Source: Pseudomonadota bacterium (lineage in GTDB: Bacteria > Pseudomonadota > Gammaproteobacteria > JAKAQQ01). Taken from it: a stretch of 62,356 nucleotides of DNA. The stretch is from assembly GCA_021839245.1 (NCBI GenBank), contig JAKCBQ010000007.1, positions 1 to 62,356 on the forward strand, given 5' to 3'. Made by a program: the position numbers and the translations under genes. A model generated the notes under the pieces. It ran no database searches. It worked only from the letters and a program-made list of their open reading frames with translations, and was not told where the DNA came from. Shown here one piece after another: positions 8,794 to 17,686 of this stretch (the first letter of the stretch is position 1; each line of letters begins with the position of its first letter).

Positions 8794-10113
8794 GTGCGTC
8801 ATCCGCTCCGCTCCACCCTCGCCTGCCTCATCCTGGCCACGGTCCTGGTCGGCCGGGCCTGGGCCCACGCTTCTGCCGCCTGTCCGCGCCGAGATCGGCT
8901 TCCCCACCGTTGGGCGTGCCTGCGGGGACTTCTGCGCGTCTACGATTTTGCGCGTCTCTACAGCGGGTCGACGGCCCCATCCAACCAACACGCACTCTCC
9001 GTAGGGGGGATGCTCGATCTCGAGACCCACCCTTTCCTCGACCCTCATCTCGGCGCACGGGTCACATTCTGGGATGCCCAGGGACTCCCCGGCCTCGAGA
9101 ATCACGCCCAAGACAACACGCATTTTGATCCGACGCTCTACGGTCTTCGCCCCATCCGTGCGCTCACCCAAGCGTATCTCTCCTGGCGCGCGGGGCCGTG
9201 GCACATCGACGTCGGTGACCGGATTCTCGACACGCCCTGGATGTCGGGCTCCGACTCACGCATGGTGCCGGCTTCCTACCAAGGCGCGAGCCTGGAGACA
9301 CAGTTCGGTGGCTGGGATTTCGAACTGCTGCGCGTGACGCGCTGGAAGAGCCGAACTTCGAGCGACTACTCGGCCACAACGCTCTACAACAGCCCGGGCA
9401 CGGCCGGTATCGAAGGCGGAGATCCCGTCACTGCCGTGGGTTCTCGCCGCACTCCCGGTGCGTTCGCTCTCGGCCTTCATGCTCCCGCAGGCGCCCTCCG
9501 CGTCGGCCTGTGGTACTACGATTTCGACGAATACGCCCGACTGACCTACGGGACCCTCACGGGACCGACGCTGTCTTTCTCCCCCTGGCGCCCGGGCTGG
9601 AAAATCCAGGCGCTTCGGGAATGGAGCTCGGGCCCCAACCTCCTCGGAAGCCCCGTCGATGCCATCGGGGCAGGCGCCGAACTCCTCGTCCCAACTTTTA
9701 TTCGTCCTCTCGTCTTCACGCTCGCCTTTGACCGGATCGCTCCCCACAGCGGGGAATTCGCCACGGGCGGCATCGTCTCGCCATACACGGCCGGCTACGC
9801 CACCGACCCCCTGTTCACCACCTCCATGATCGCCGGCCTCGTCGAGAAGGGACCGGGCTCGGCCGTCCGCCTAGCGCTCACGGACCGTCCTCCGGGAGGG
9901 ACAACGCGGATCATCGTGTCCTGGGCCCGCTACGACACCGCCCCGCGCCTGCCCAACACGAGCGAAACCGATCTGGACGTCACCTGGTGGCCTCGGGCAG
10001 CATCGGGCCGTCTCTCACTCCGCAATCGTCTCGGCATTCTCACAGGACTGACGCCCCCTTCACCTCTGGGGGTCTTTGTCTACGAACGCCTCATGTTGGC
10101 CCTCCGTTTCTGA
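8794..10113 (+). CDS. Outer-membrane beta-barrel protein (OprD-like porin)
   Basis: A 439-residue protein with a signal peptide (VRHPLRSTLACLILATVLVGRAWA) from GTG 8794, then alternating amphipathic strands and a C-terminal Phe (ERLMLALRF), the usual barrel-insertion signal. Stretches such as LYSGSTAPSNQHALSVGG and GARVTFWDAQGL, and a WYYDFDEYARL strand, resemble OprD-family porins. Selectivity cannot be predicted. The start is chosen for the signal peptide; no strong Shine-Dalgarno is visible. It precedes an ECF sigma gene with its own promoter, so co-regulation is possible but unproven. Confidence 0.7.
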   Translation: MRHPLRSTLACLILATVLVGRAWAHASAACPRRDRLPHRWACLRGLLRVYDFARLYSGSTAPSNQHALSVGGMLDLETHPFLDPHLGARVTFWDAQGLPGLENHAQDNTHFDPTLYGLRPIRALTQAYLSWRAGPWHIDVGDRILDTPWMSGSDSRMVPASYQGASLETQFGGWDFELLRVTRWKSRTSSDYSATTLYNSPGTAGIEGGDPVTAVGSRRTPGAFALGLHAPAGALRVGLWYYDFDEYARLTYGTLTGPTLSFSPWRPGWKIQALREWSSGPNLLGSPVDAIGAGAELLVPTFIRPLVFTLAFDRIAPHSGEFATGGIVSPYTAGYATDPLFTTSMIAGLVEKGPGSAVRLALTDRPPGGTTRIIVSWARYDTAPRLPNTSETDLDVTWWPRAASGRLSLRNRLGILTGLTPPSPLGVFVYERLMLALRF

Positions 10114-10131
10114 CGCCAGCGGGGCCGCTCC

Positions 10132-10160
10132 TTGACAGACGGCAGGGGCTCGCTTACGCT
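10132..10160 (+). promoter_or_regulatory. Sigma-70-type promoter for the ECF sigma operon
   Basis: A perfect -35 TTGACA (10132-10137), a 17-bp spacer and a -10 TACGCT (10155-10160) lie between the porin stop and the sigma-factor ATG. Predicted start of transcription is near 10167, leaving a leader of about 30 nt. Confidence 0.6.
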
Positions 10161-10197
10161 GGCCACGTCCCGGCCGTCTGTCCGACCGTCGCCACCC

Positions 10198-10794
10198 ATG
10201 GCCTCCCCGCCCGAACCCGCTCTCCCGTCGCCGCCTCCCGAAGGCCGGAGCGAGGATCCGCTCGCCGCAGCGTTTCTCGCCTGCCGACGGCAGGATCCAC
10301 GTGGACTCGAGAAACTCTACGAACTTCTCGCCCCGCAACTCTTCGGGTTCCTGCGACGTATGCTCCCGAGGAAAGACCTTGCGGAGGAAGCATTGCAGGA
10401 CACGTTTGTCAACATCTGGCGAAGGATCGAGGGCTACGACGGCGCCCGCGGCGAAATCCGCACATGGATTTTCGCCATCGCGCACCACCGGGCCGTTGAC
10501 ATCCTGCGCCGTGAGCGTCGCCTCGTGCCGACACCGGATACGGACCTCGAGTCTCTGCTCGCGACCGCACCGCCCGAGACGGCGCACGAACCGCTCGCCC
10601 AGCTCGAGGAAACGCGCTTGCGCGACTGCCTCGGGCGCCTGTCCCAGGACCAGCGCCGGGTTCTTTTCCTGGCTTACTACCACGACCGGACTCAAGAGGA
10701 AATCGCCCGCAGGCTCGGATCCCCCTTGGGCACGGTCAAGAGCTGGATGCGCCGCGGGCTTCTCGGCTTGCGCCGCTGCCTCGAAACGCCATGA
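10198..10794 (+). CDS. ECF (group 4) RNA polymerase sigma factor
   Basis: A 198-residue sigma factor with region 2 at about residues 40-105 (FLRRMLPRKDLAEEALQDTF, then WIFAIAHHRAVDILRRE) and region 4 at about 140-195 (YYHDRTQEEIARRLGSPLG, then WMRRGLLGLRRCL). No region 1.1 or 3 is present. It directs a small stress or envelope regulon. The next gene overlaps it by ATGA and encodes an RskA-type anti-sigma factor, so the pair probably resembles SigK/RskA or related groups. No obvious autoregulatory ECF promoter was seen; the upstream promoter looks housekeeping. Confidence 0.9.
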   Translation: MASPPEPALPSPPPEGRSEDPLAAAFLACRRQDPRGLEKLYELLAPQLFGFLRRMLPRKDLAEEALQDTFVNIWRRIEGYDGARGEIRTWIFAIAHHRAVDILRRERRLVPTPDTDLESLLATAPPETAHEPLAQLEETRLRDCLGRLSQDQRRVLFLAYYHDRTQEEIARRLGSPLGTVKSWMRRGLLGLRRCLETP

Positions 10795-11483
10795 ACCTGC
10801 CTGCAGGCGAAACGCGCGAACTCCTGGCCGCCGAGTACGTCCTCGGCACACTCCCCCCCACCGCCCGCCGACGTGTTGAGCGTTGGATCCTCCTCCACCC
10901 GGAGCTGGCGGAGAGCGTCCGTCGCTGGGAACACGATTTCGCCCGCTTGGCTGCTCTCGCCACCCCCGAACCGCCGCCCGCGCGTTGCCGCCGCCGACTC
11001 GAGAACTTCCTCAAGAACGAGCGACCCCGTCGGCGTCTCACGCTGATCGCCGCAAGCTTCTGGCGTTACGCTGCACCCCTCGCCGTCGCCGCTTCCCTCT
11101 TCCTCGTGGTAGTCCTGGTCGAGCGGGTCCGCACGGTCGAGCGCCCACCGGCCGGAATTGCCGTCCTCGTCGGCCGGCACGGCCACGCGCGCTGGGTGCT
11201 GACGATGGGTCACGACCGGATGCACGTCGTGGTCGTGGGGCGCATCGCCCTACCACCGCACAAGAGCTACGAACTCTGGTTTGAGCCCCGAGCCGGCGCC
11301 CCCATGATCCCCGTCGGGCTCTTGCCCAACCGGGGGCTCATGACCGCGCGTCTTCCGGCCGCTGTGTACGTGCGCTTGGCCCACGCGCATCTGCTTGCAG
11401 TGAGCCTCGAGCCCGCGGGCGGTTCCCCCACCGGACGGCCGACCGGACCGGTTCTCGCCACGGCCACGCCCCAAGCGGTCTGA
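10791..11483 (+). CDS. RskA-family transmembrane anti-sigma factor
   Basis: A 230-residue protein with a cytoplasmic anti-sigma part (residues 1-75, LAAEYVLGTLPPTARRRVE), one membrane helix (about 90-108, PLAVAASLFLVVVLV), and a periplasmic RskA C-terminal domain with the family's PPHKSYELWFEPRAG motif. It should hold the upstream ECF sigma factor inactive at the inner membrane until a signal releases it. Translationally coupled to the sigma gene by ATGA. Confidence 0.88.
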   Translation: MNLPAGETRELLAAEYVLGTLPPTARRRVERWILLHPELAESVRRWEHDFARLAALATPEPPPARCRRRLENFLKNERPRRRLTLIAASFWRYAAPLAVAASLFLVVVLVERVRTVERPPAGIAVLVGRHGHARWVLTMGHDRMHVVVVGRIALPPHKSYELWFEPRAGAPMIPVGLLPNRGLMTARLPAAVYVRLAHAHLLAVSLEPAGGSPTGRPTGPVLATATPQAV

Positions 11484-11552
11484 TTCATCCTCGCCCGCGG
11501 CTCCGGGCACCCCAAAGCTACAATGTGCGCCCCCAGGCGTCGGTCGTGATCA

Positions 11553-12914
11553 TTGGACCAATCTCCTCCCTCCCTCGTCCGTCGCCTGGGCGCTTTCAGT
11601 GGCGCCATGGTCGTCGTCGGCATCGTCATCGGGACGGGGCTCTACCGTGTGCCTCCGGTCGTGGCTGCCGCCTTCTCCACCCCGTTCGGTCCCCTCGCCC
11701 TCTGGGCGGTGGGCGGGGTCATCGCGCTCTCGGGAGCGCTCGCCGTTGCCGAACTCGCCGCCATGTTCCCTGACGCGGGAGGTCTCTACGTTTACATCCG
11801 GGAGGCTTTTGGTCCCGCCGCCGCGTTCCTCTTCGGCTGGATGTGGCTCCTCACCGACCCGATCTCCTGGGCCGCGCAGGCGCTGGTCTTTTCCGAGTAC
11901 TTCGGAAGTCTTCTTGGACTCGCGCCTCTCGCCGAGCACCTCACGGCCGCCCTGTTGATCGTGGCGCTCGCCCTCATCCAGACACGCTCGGTCGGAGCGG
12001 CTTCGTGGGTCCAGAACATCTTCACGAGCCTGAAAATTCTGACGCTCCTCGCCCTCGCCGTCGCTCTCGCCGCCGCCGTTCGTCAACCTCAAGCGGCTTC
12101 CGTGTCCGTGCACAGCGGTCACGGGGTGGGGGGAATCGTGCTCGCACTCCTCGCCGTCCTCTGGGCCTACGACGGCTGGGAAAACCTCACGGCCCTGGCT
12201 GGCGAGGTCCGTGATCCGGGGCGGAATCTCCCGCGTGCACTCTTCGGCGGGACGCTCCTCGTCCTCCTCCTGTACATCGGAGTCAACGCCGGCTATCTCC
12301 ACGTCCTGGGAACGGCGGGAGTAGCCGCCAGCCGCTCGGTGGCGGTCGACGCCCTGCGCGGGACGGCGGGTGGGGCCACCCTCACTCTGGTCGCTCTCAT
12401 GGTCATGATCTCGGTGCTGGGCTCGCTCAACGGCAGCATGCTCTCCGATCCGAGGGTGTTCTACGCCCTGGCTCGAGACGGCCTTTTTTTCCGGGCGGTC
12501 GGACGCGTCCACCCCCGTCACCACACGCCCTACGTGGCCACGTTCCTCGGGACGTTCCTTGCCGCGGCCTTCGTCCTCACGCGCTCCTTCACCGATCTCG
12601 CGGCCGCGTATGTTCTTGGCATCTGGCCTTTCCTCATGCTCGCCGTCCTCGCGCTCTTCCGCTTGCGCCGCACCCAGGCCAGCCGACCCCGCCCTTACCG
12701 GACCTGGGGATACCCGGCCGTTCCGATCCTCTTTCTCGCGGCTTCGGCGTTGGTCCTTCTCGGCGCGTTGTGGCAAGAGCCGCGACGTGTCGCTCTGAGC
12801 CTTGCACTCACCGCCGCCGGCTTGCCGCTCTACTACTTCTGGAAATCGAGGGGCGCCGGCGGTCCGCCGACGCCGCAGGACCAGCCTCCGCGCAAAGATC
12901 CCGCGGGATCGTAA
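11553..12914 (+). CDS. APC-superfamily amino-acid permease
   Basis: A 453-residue membrane protein with about twelve helices. The first helix carries the APC signature VVGIVIGTGLYRVPPVV, and helix 6 has AYDGWENLTALAGEVRDPGRNLPRA, as in LAT/YjeH-like amino-acid exchangers. Substrate unknown. The start is a TTG at 11553, chosen because it gives the right N-terminus; a TACAAT hexamer (11519-11524) may be its -10 box. Its last 82 bp overlap the end of the convergent methyltransferase gene. Confidence 0.85.
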   Translation: MDQSPPSLVRRLGAFSGAMVVVGIVIGTGLYRVPPVVAAAFSTPFGPLALWAVGGVIALSGALAVAELAAMFPDAGGLYVYIREAFGPAAAFLFGWMWLLTDPISWAAQALVFSEYFGSLLGLAPLAEHLTAALLIVALALIQTRSVGAASWVQNIFTSLKILTLLALAVALAAAVRQPQAASVSVHSGHGVGGIVLALLAVLWAYDGWENLTALAGEVRDPGRNLPRALFGGTLLVLLLYIGVNAGYLHVLGTAGVAASRSVAVDALRGTAGGATLTLVALMVMISVLGSLNGSMLSDPRVFYALARDGLFFRAVGRVHPRHHTPYVATFLGTFLAAAFVLTRSFTDLAAAYVLGIWPFLMLAVLALFRLRRTQASRPRPYRTWGYPAVPILFLAASALVLLGALWQEPRRVALSLALTAAGLPLYYFWKSRGAGGPPTPQDQPPRKDPAGS

Positions 12915-13828
12915 GCCCGGGCTTCCCACTCGAGGGCAATCCCCGGACCCTGCCCGAAAGGTTCGGCCCCCGCATCAAAATCCCCCGCGATGCGCAGCTC
13001 GAGCCGCTCTCCCGGAAGAAGCTCAAGAGGCTCGGGAAGCGGCAAGTAGACCTGCTCCCAGTGCGTCGGCGGATCGGCCGGAGATGTCGTGAGGATCTGG
13101 CCGGCAAAACGCGCCCGCCAATAATGCGCAAAACCATGGACAGCCGCCGCAACGGGCGCCTCCCAGACGGCAACACCCGCTCGCGGTTGCGGGCCGTCAC
13201 GCAGGAAATCGTATTTCGTCCAGATCCGCTCCGGCGAAGGCCAAGCGACGAGTTCTGTACGGGCAAGGCGCCGCACGTACGCGTTGCCGAGCGCGAGATC
13301 GCGGATTTTCGTGACGTCGAGGGGAAGATCCGCCTCCGCGACCCAGCCCGCGATTTCGTGATGTAGAGCGGCGGACGACACGGGCGCGAGAACGAGCTCG
13401 AGGCTCTCTGGGAGCATCCGCCCACCCGGGCGGAGATACCTCCGTCGGGCGTCGTCGAGGAGAGCGACGATGCCCTCGTCCGGCCCCAGATTCCCAAGCG
13501 TCTCGGAAACGACAATGTCGGCCGGCTCCGGATCGAGCACATAGCGAACATCCTCGGGATAAATGCTGATGCGGTCGGCCAGCCCCCGAAGGGCCACGAA
13601 TTCTTCCGCCCACGCGGCCGCCAGCGGTTCACGCTCGTAGAGAACGACACGGCGGGCGCCCGCGAGGGCGGCGAGGACGCCAAGCAACCCGGTGCCCGCA
13701 CCGATGTCGGCCACCACGCTTTGGCCGGCCACAACGACCTCGGAGAGCGCTCGCCGCAAGACCTCGCATCTTCGCCGGTCGCTCAGAAGACGGCGATGAT
13801 AATCGGCCAGGGTCGCGGGATCCGTCAC
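12833..13828 (-). CDS. PRMT-like class I SAM methyltransferase
   Basis: A 331-residue protein. The SAM-binding motif is VADIGAGTGLLGVLAALAGA (about 38-58), followed by an acidic ribose-binding YERE. The next block, VVSETLGNLGPDEG (about 106-120), resembles the double-E loop of protein arginine methyltransferases, and the C-terminal beta-barrel has the PRMT-like THWEQVYLPL. The substrate is presumably a protein or small guanidino/amine compound and is not known. It is the third gene of a minus-strand operon (ybbA, ybbP, this), overlapping ybbP by ATGA. Bacterial PRMT-like enzymes are scattered and poorly studied. Confidence 0.7.
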   Translation of the reverse strand: MTDPATLADYHRRLLSDRRRCEVLRRALSEVVVAGQSVVADIGAGTGLLGVLAALAGARRVVLYEREPLAAAWAEEFVALRGLADRISIYPEDVRYVLDPEPADIVVSETLGNLGPDEGIVALLDDARRRYLRPGGRMLPESLELVLAPVSSAALHHEIAGWVAEADLPLDVTKIRDLALGNAYVRRLARTELVAWPSPERIWTKYDFLRDGPQPRAGVAVWEAPVAAAVHGFAHYWRARFAGQILTTSPADPPTHWEQVYLPLPEPLELLPGERLELRIAGDFDAGAEPFGQGPGIALEWEARAYDPAGSLRGGWSCGVGGPPAPLDFQK

Positions 13829-16305
13829 AGCCCCCCACCTCCCTCGTCGAGAGCGCGGAGTGCCGCGTACGAACGCCGCGAAAGTCGAGGGGCGGCCGCC
13901 GCGGCCAACAGGAGAAAGAGCGCGGCGGCGGCCAACGCCGCGGGAAGCATCCAGACCAGGGAGGGCTCCGGCAGGTGGAGAAAGGATGCGAGTGCGTGTC
14001 TTGTCACCAGGATCCCCCCGATGCCACCGACCAGACCCGCTGCGAACCCCAGGAGACCGGCCTCCTCGAGTGCCAGTCTCCGAAGGCGCTTCGGTCCGAG
14101 ACCCCAGAGGGTGAGAAGTGCCCTTTCTTCACGCCGCTCCGCGGCGCTTTCCTCAAGGGCCGACACGGCGAGAAGAAGAGCAGCCAGGAACAGGCTCACG
14201 GCCTCGAGAAGGACGAGACTCCGAGCCGCCGCAAGCGCTCGGTGCACGAGACGCAAAAGCGCCGTGACATCAACGGCGCTCACCCCAGGGATCCGGCGCA
14301 GGACGTGGGCGAGACGGGCCACGTCCGACGGCGGCACGACAAGCGAAGTCAGGTAACTCCGCGGAAGCCCGCGGAGGGACGGCGGCGAGGCGAGAACGAA
14401 GAAGTTCGGGCGGAAACTCCACCAGTCGACGCGGCGGATCGATGTGACCGTCAGGGTGACCGACCGTCCGGCCACCCGGTAGGTGAGGGTCGAGCCGACC
14501 CCGAGGTGCAGAAGATGGGCGAAACGCCGGGAGAGCGAGGCCTCCGCCGGTGCCCGAGCGGACGGCCAGAAGTGTCCGGCAAGAAGTTCGTTGCCGGGCG
14601 GGAGACGACGGCTCGTGCTGAGATTCTGATCGTGCCGGAGGAGCCAGGCCGCTCGGCGGTAACGGGGAGAAGAGGCACGGACGGGATGGCCGTCGATGCG
14701 GGTCAGCCGGGCGGTGACGAGTGGAGCGTAGGGTGGGCGACCCAACCCAGCGCGGGCGAGCGCACGCGCAAGCGGGGCGCGGGCGTCGGGTGTGATGCCG
14801 TAGAGGAACCAGTTCGGGTGGCCTCGCACAAGACCGTGTTCGAGGTCGTGAACGATGCCGTGCTCAACCCCGACGGCCGCGAGCGCGAGGCCGATGGCGA
14901 AGGCGAGGGCGCTCGCCTCGAGCGCCGATGCCCAACCGCGTCGCGCGAGGGCGTTGGCGGTCCACCAGAGTCCTACGGAACGTCCGCGCACGAAACGCGC
15001 CAAAAGCGTAAAGCCGATGCGGAAGACAACAGGCAGCACCACGGCGCCGAGTGCCAGGCCGACAAGAAGCCACGGATCCCTCCCCCCGACGCTGGGAACG
15101 AGGAGGGCGCCCAAGAGGAGAAGAGCGAGTGCGAGGAAGGGACCGTTGGTGCGTCGCGGCGGTAGGCGCGCGGTGCGGAGCGCCGCGGCGGGGCTCCCGC
15201 TGGCCAGCCCCCCGAGGACTCCGGCCCACAGGGCAAAGGCGAGGGCAGCGATGGCAACGGCGGCGGCCAGAAGCGCCACGAAAACGGGCACCGGAGTCCA
15301 CGCAAGCGGCAGCTTGCCCCGAAAAAGAGATGCGACAAGCGCGACGTAGAGGAGTGCCAGAGGCACACCCAGAAAAGCCGTGGCGAGAAGAGGCCGTGCG
15401 AGAGCGGAGAGCAGGCAGCGACGCAGGCGTCGTCTCCCGACCCCTTGGGCGATCAGGTACGCCGCCACAGGGGCAAGACGGCGAACCGCAGCACGCGCGG
15501 TCAGCCCGAGCGCGAAGACGGCGAGAGCGACGATCGCGAGCACCACGAGCGCGGCGTAACGGGTAAGACGGCGGCTTGTGCGACGCAAAGCGCGCACAAC
15601 CTGACGGCGCCGCCGTACGGTGGGCCGGGGCCGAAGGGTTCGGACCCAGGCCAGGTAGGATGCCAACGCCGCCCGGGGTCCGTCCAGACTGAGACCGTAG
15701 TCGACCCGGCTCTGGGGCACGACGAGCCGTGTGGCGCGCAGAGTCGCGAGGCTCATGACGAGAGGCGGGGCGAAGAGCGACGCCCGCCACCCGATCCCGG
15801 GCGCGCTTTCGAGAAGGCCGGCGACGCGCAGACGCGCGACCCCAACAGCGATGCGTCCGCCCACGTGGGTCTTGAGAAATGCGGCCAAGGCCGGGGCCAC
15901 CCACACACGGCCCGCTGCGGGAGGCAAGCGGCTTCGGGTCGGGCGTGCACTCTTCCCGATCCTCACGTGGAAGCTCCCGCGCAAGGGATAACCGGGGCCG
16001 ACGGCAAGAACGGTCGCGAGCGCGACTCTGGAGCCGTGAACCGCCGCCGTCGGGAAACGGACCCAGGAGGCGGAGCGCAACCCCTCTTTCTGGGCCCGTC
16101 TCGCAAACGCGGGGGGAAGAGGGCGCGCAAGTGCCAAGGTGGCTCTCCCTCCCAGAAGATCGGCGTCCCGTCGCGCGAGCCCCGCCAAGAGAGCTCCGCG
16201 CAGCACAAGGAAAGCGCCGAGCGCGCCGGTGGCGAGAACGACCGCCGCGCGCGCCCGCCAACCGAAGGCACGGCCAACGGCGCGGCCGAGAGGGGAGTTT
16301 GGCAC
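13825..16305 (-). CDS. ybbP: YbbP-like FtsX-type ABC transporter permease
   Basis: An 826-residue permease with one N-terminal helix, a large periplasmic region, and a series of helices in two FtsX blocks. The C-terminal block (about 680-815) contains VLLEAVSLFLAALLLAVSALEE and EERALLTLWGLGPKRLRRLALEEAG, the typical FtsX motif. Length matches E. coli YbbP (about 800). It partners the ATPase two bases upstream. MacB/LolC-like systems do not pump across the inner membrane but move or release envelope substrates; the role of YbbAP is still unclear. Confidence 0.85.
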   Translation of the reverse strand: MPNSPLGRAVGRAFGWRARAAVVLATGALGAFLVLRGALLAGLARRDADLLGGRATLALARPLPPAFARRAQKEGLRSASWVRFPTAAVHGSRVALATVLAVGPGYPLRGSFHVRIGKSARPTRSRLPPAAGRVWVAPALAAFLKTHVGGRIAVGVARLRVAGLLESAPGIGWRASLFAPPLVMSLATLRATRLVVPQSRVDYGLSLDGPRAALASYLAWVRTLRPRPTVRRRRQVVRALRRTSRRLTRYAALVVLAIVALAVFALGLTARAAVRRLAPVAAYLIAQGVGRRRLRRCLLSALARPLLATAFLGVPLALLYVALVASLFRGKLPLAWTPVPVFVALLAAAVAIAALAFALWAGVLGGLASGSPAAALRTARLPPRRTNGPFLALALLLLGALLVPSVGGRDPWLLVGLALGAVVLPVVFRIGFTLLARFVRGRSVGLWWTANALARRGWASALEASALAFAIGLALAAVGVEHGIVHDLEHGLVRGHPNWFLYGITPDARAPLARALARAGLGRPPYAPLVTARLTRIDGHPVRASSPRYRRAAWLLRHDQNLSTSRRLPPGNELLAGHFWPSARAPAEASLSRRFAHLLHLGVGSTLTYRVAGRSVTLTVTSIRRVDWWSFRPNFFVLASPPSLRGLPRSYLTSLVVPPSDVARLAHVLRRIPGVSAVDVTALLRLVHRALAAARSLVLLEAVSLFLAALLLAVSALEESAAERREERALLTLWGLGPKRLRRLALEEAGLLGFAAGLVGGIGGILVTRHALASFLHLPEPSLVWMLPAALAAAALFLLLAAAAAPRLSRRSYAALRALDEGGGGL

Positions 16306-16307
16306 CC

Positions 16308-16991
16308 TCAGGCGGCCCTCAGGTGTCCGGCCTCAAGCCGGTAACGGCTGTCGCAACGGGCGACGAGGGCCTCGTCGTGGGTGGCGACGAGGAGGGCTGT
16401 GCCTTGTTCGCGCCCGAGCTCCGTCAAGAGTTCCCAGACCGCCCGGGCGTTGTCTCGGTCGAGCCGCGCCGTAGGCTCGTCGGCGAAAAGCAGCAGAGGC
16501 CTCAGAGCGAACGCGCGAGCCACGGCGACACGTTGCTGCTCGCCGCCCGAAAGCGCGCTCGGTCGCGCCCTCATGCGACGCGCGAGCCCCACGGCTTCAA
16601 GAGCTTCGCGGGCCCGCTCCTCGGCGTCCGCGTCCCCACGGAATGCCAGCGGAAGACGTACGTTTTCGAAAACGTCGAGAAGCGGGAAGAGCTGGATGTC
16701 CTGAAAGACGAATCCGAAATGAGCCAGACGCAAAGAAGCGCGCTTGTTCTCCTCAAGAGCGTAGAGATCTTCCCCGCGAAACAGCACCCGCCCTTGCCGC
16801 GGCGGCTCGAGACCGGCGGCCAGCGCGAGAAGAGTCGTCTTGCCCGAGCCCGAAACGCCGAGCAGGGCCGTTCGTGCGCCCCGCTCGAGGGTCAAGTTCA
16901 CGCTATCTAGAATGGACGATGTCCCCTCGCTGCCGGAGTAAGCGTGAGACACATGCTCAAGACTGAGGAGAGGGCCGGAACCGGCGTTCAT
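16308..16991 (-). CDS. ybbA: YbbA-like ABC transporter ATP-binding protein
   Basis: A 227-residue MacB/LolD-type ATPase with Walker A LLGVSGSGKTTLLALAAGLE, Q-loop GFVFQDIQLFP, signature ALSGGEQQRVAVARAF, Walker B LLLFADEPTARLD and H-loop ATHDEAL. ATG 16991 matches the family's N-terminus. It pairs with the FtsX permease downstream. The divergent neighbour tesA is the classic ybbAP partner locus. The start regions of the two divergent genes overlap by up to 48 bp. Confidence 0.9.
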   Translation of the reverse strand: MNAGSGPLLSLEHVSHAYSGSEGTSSILDSVNLTLERGARTALLGVSGSGKTTLLALAAGLEPPRQGRVLFRGEDLYALEENKRASLRLAHFGFVFQDIQLFPLLDVFENVRLPLAFRGDADAEERAREALEAVGLARRMRARPSALSGGEQQRVAVARAFALRPLLLFADEPTARLDRDNARAVWELLTELGREQGTALLVATHDEALVARCDSRYRLEAGHLRAA

Positions 16992-17651
16992 CGCGTGGCG
17001 GAGAGGGCCTGGGCGCGGGTGGCCGTCGCCGTGAGTATAGCCTTCGTTCCGTTTCTCCCGAGCGTGTGGGCCGGCACGCCCCCCCCGCGCACGATCCTTG
17101 TTCTCGGCGACAGCCTGAGCGCCGGCTACGGTCTCCCGCGCGGGGCCTCCTGGGTCGATCTTCTTCGCCGACGCCTCGCCCGTCGCGATCCCCGAATCCG
17201 GGTCATCAACGCCAGTGTGAGCGGTGAGACTTCGGACGAAGGACGCTCGCGCCTGCCCGAACTCCTCGCCCACTGGCACCCCTTTCTGCTCATTCTCGAG
17301 CTCGGCGGTAACGACGGCCTGCGCGCGTTGCCCCCCTCCGTTCTCGCGACCAACCTGAGCGCGATGATCGCACGTGCGCGGCGTTCCCGCGCCTGTGTTC
17401 TTCTTCTCGGTGTGCGTCTTCCCCCCAACTACGGAGCACGCTACGAGCAGGCTTTTGCCAATGCGTTCCGGCGGGCGGCCCGTTCGGCCCGGATCCCGTG
17501 GATCCCGTTTTTCCTTGCCGGTGTGGCGACCCATCGCCGCGACATGCAGTCCGACGGGCTCCACCCCAACGTCCGTGCCCAGCCTGTCATTCTGGCCCGG
17601 ATCTGGAAGAGCCTGGCTCCCCTCTTGCGCCCGGGCGCCTCTTGTCGCTAA
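16944..17651 (+). CDS. tesA: Arylesterase / acyl-CoA thioesterase I (SGNH hydrolase)
   Basis: A 235-residue secreted SGNH hydrolase. Block I GDSLSAGYG carries the nucleophile Ser57, block III ELGGND the oxyanion Asn, and block V DGLHPN the Asp and His of the triad. A hydrophobic signal segment ending in PSVWAG lies at about residues 26-44, so the enzyme works in the periplasm on thioesters, lysophospholipids or peptide esters. The GTG at 16944 has a GGAG 5 bp upstream; GTG 16995 would give a normal-length signal peptide and avoid most overlap with ybbA. fadD follows after 35 bp. Confidence 0.88.
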   Translation: MRHMLKTEERAGTGVHRVAERAWARVAVAVSIAFVPFLPSVWAGTPPPRTILVLGDSLSAGYGLPRGASWVDLLRRRLARRDPRIRVINASVSGETSDEGRSRLPELLAHWHPFLLILELGGNDGLRALPPSVLATNLSAMIARARRSRACVLLLGVRLPPNYGARYEQAFANAFRRAARSARIPWIPFFLAGVATHRRDMQSDGLHPNVRAQPVILARIWKSLAPLLRPGASCR

Positions 17652-17686
17652 TATCGACCGTCGCCCCCACCCGGAAGTCCTCCCCA

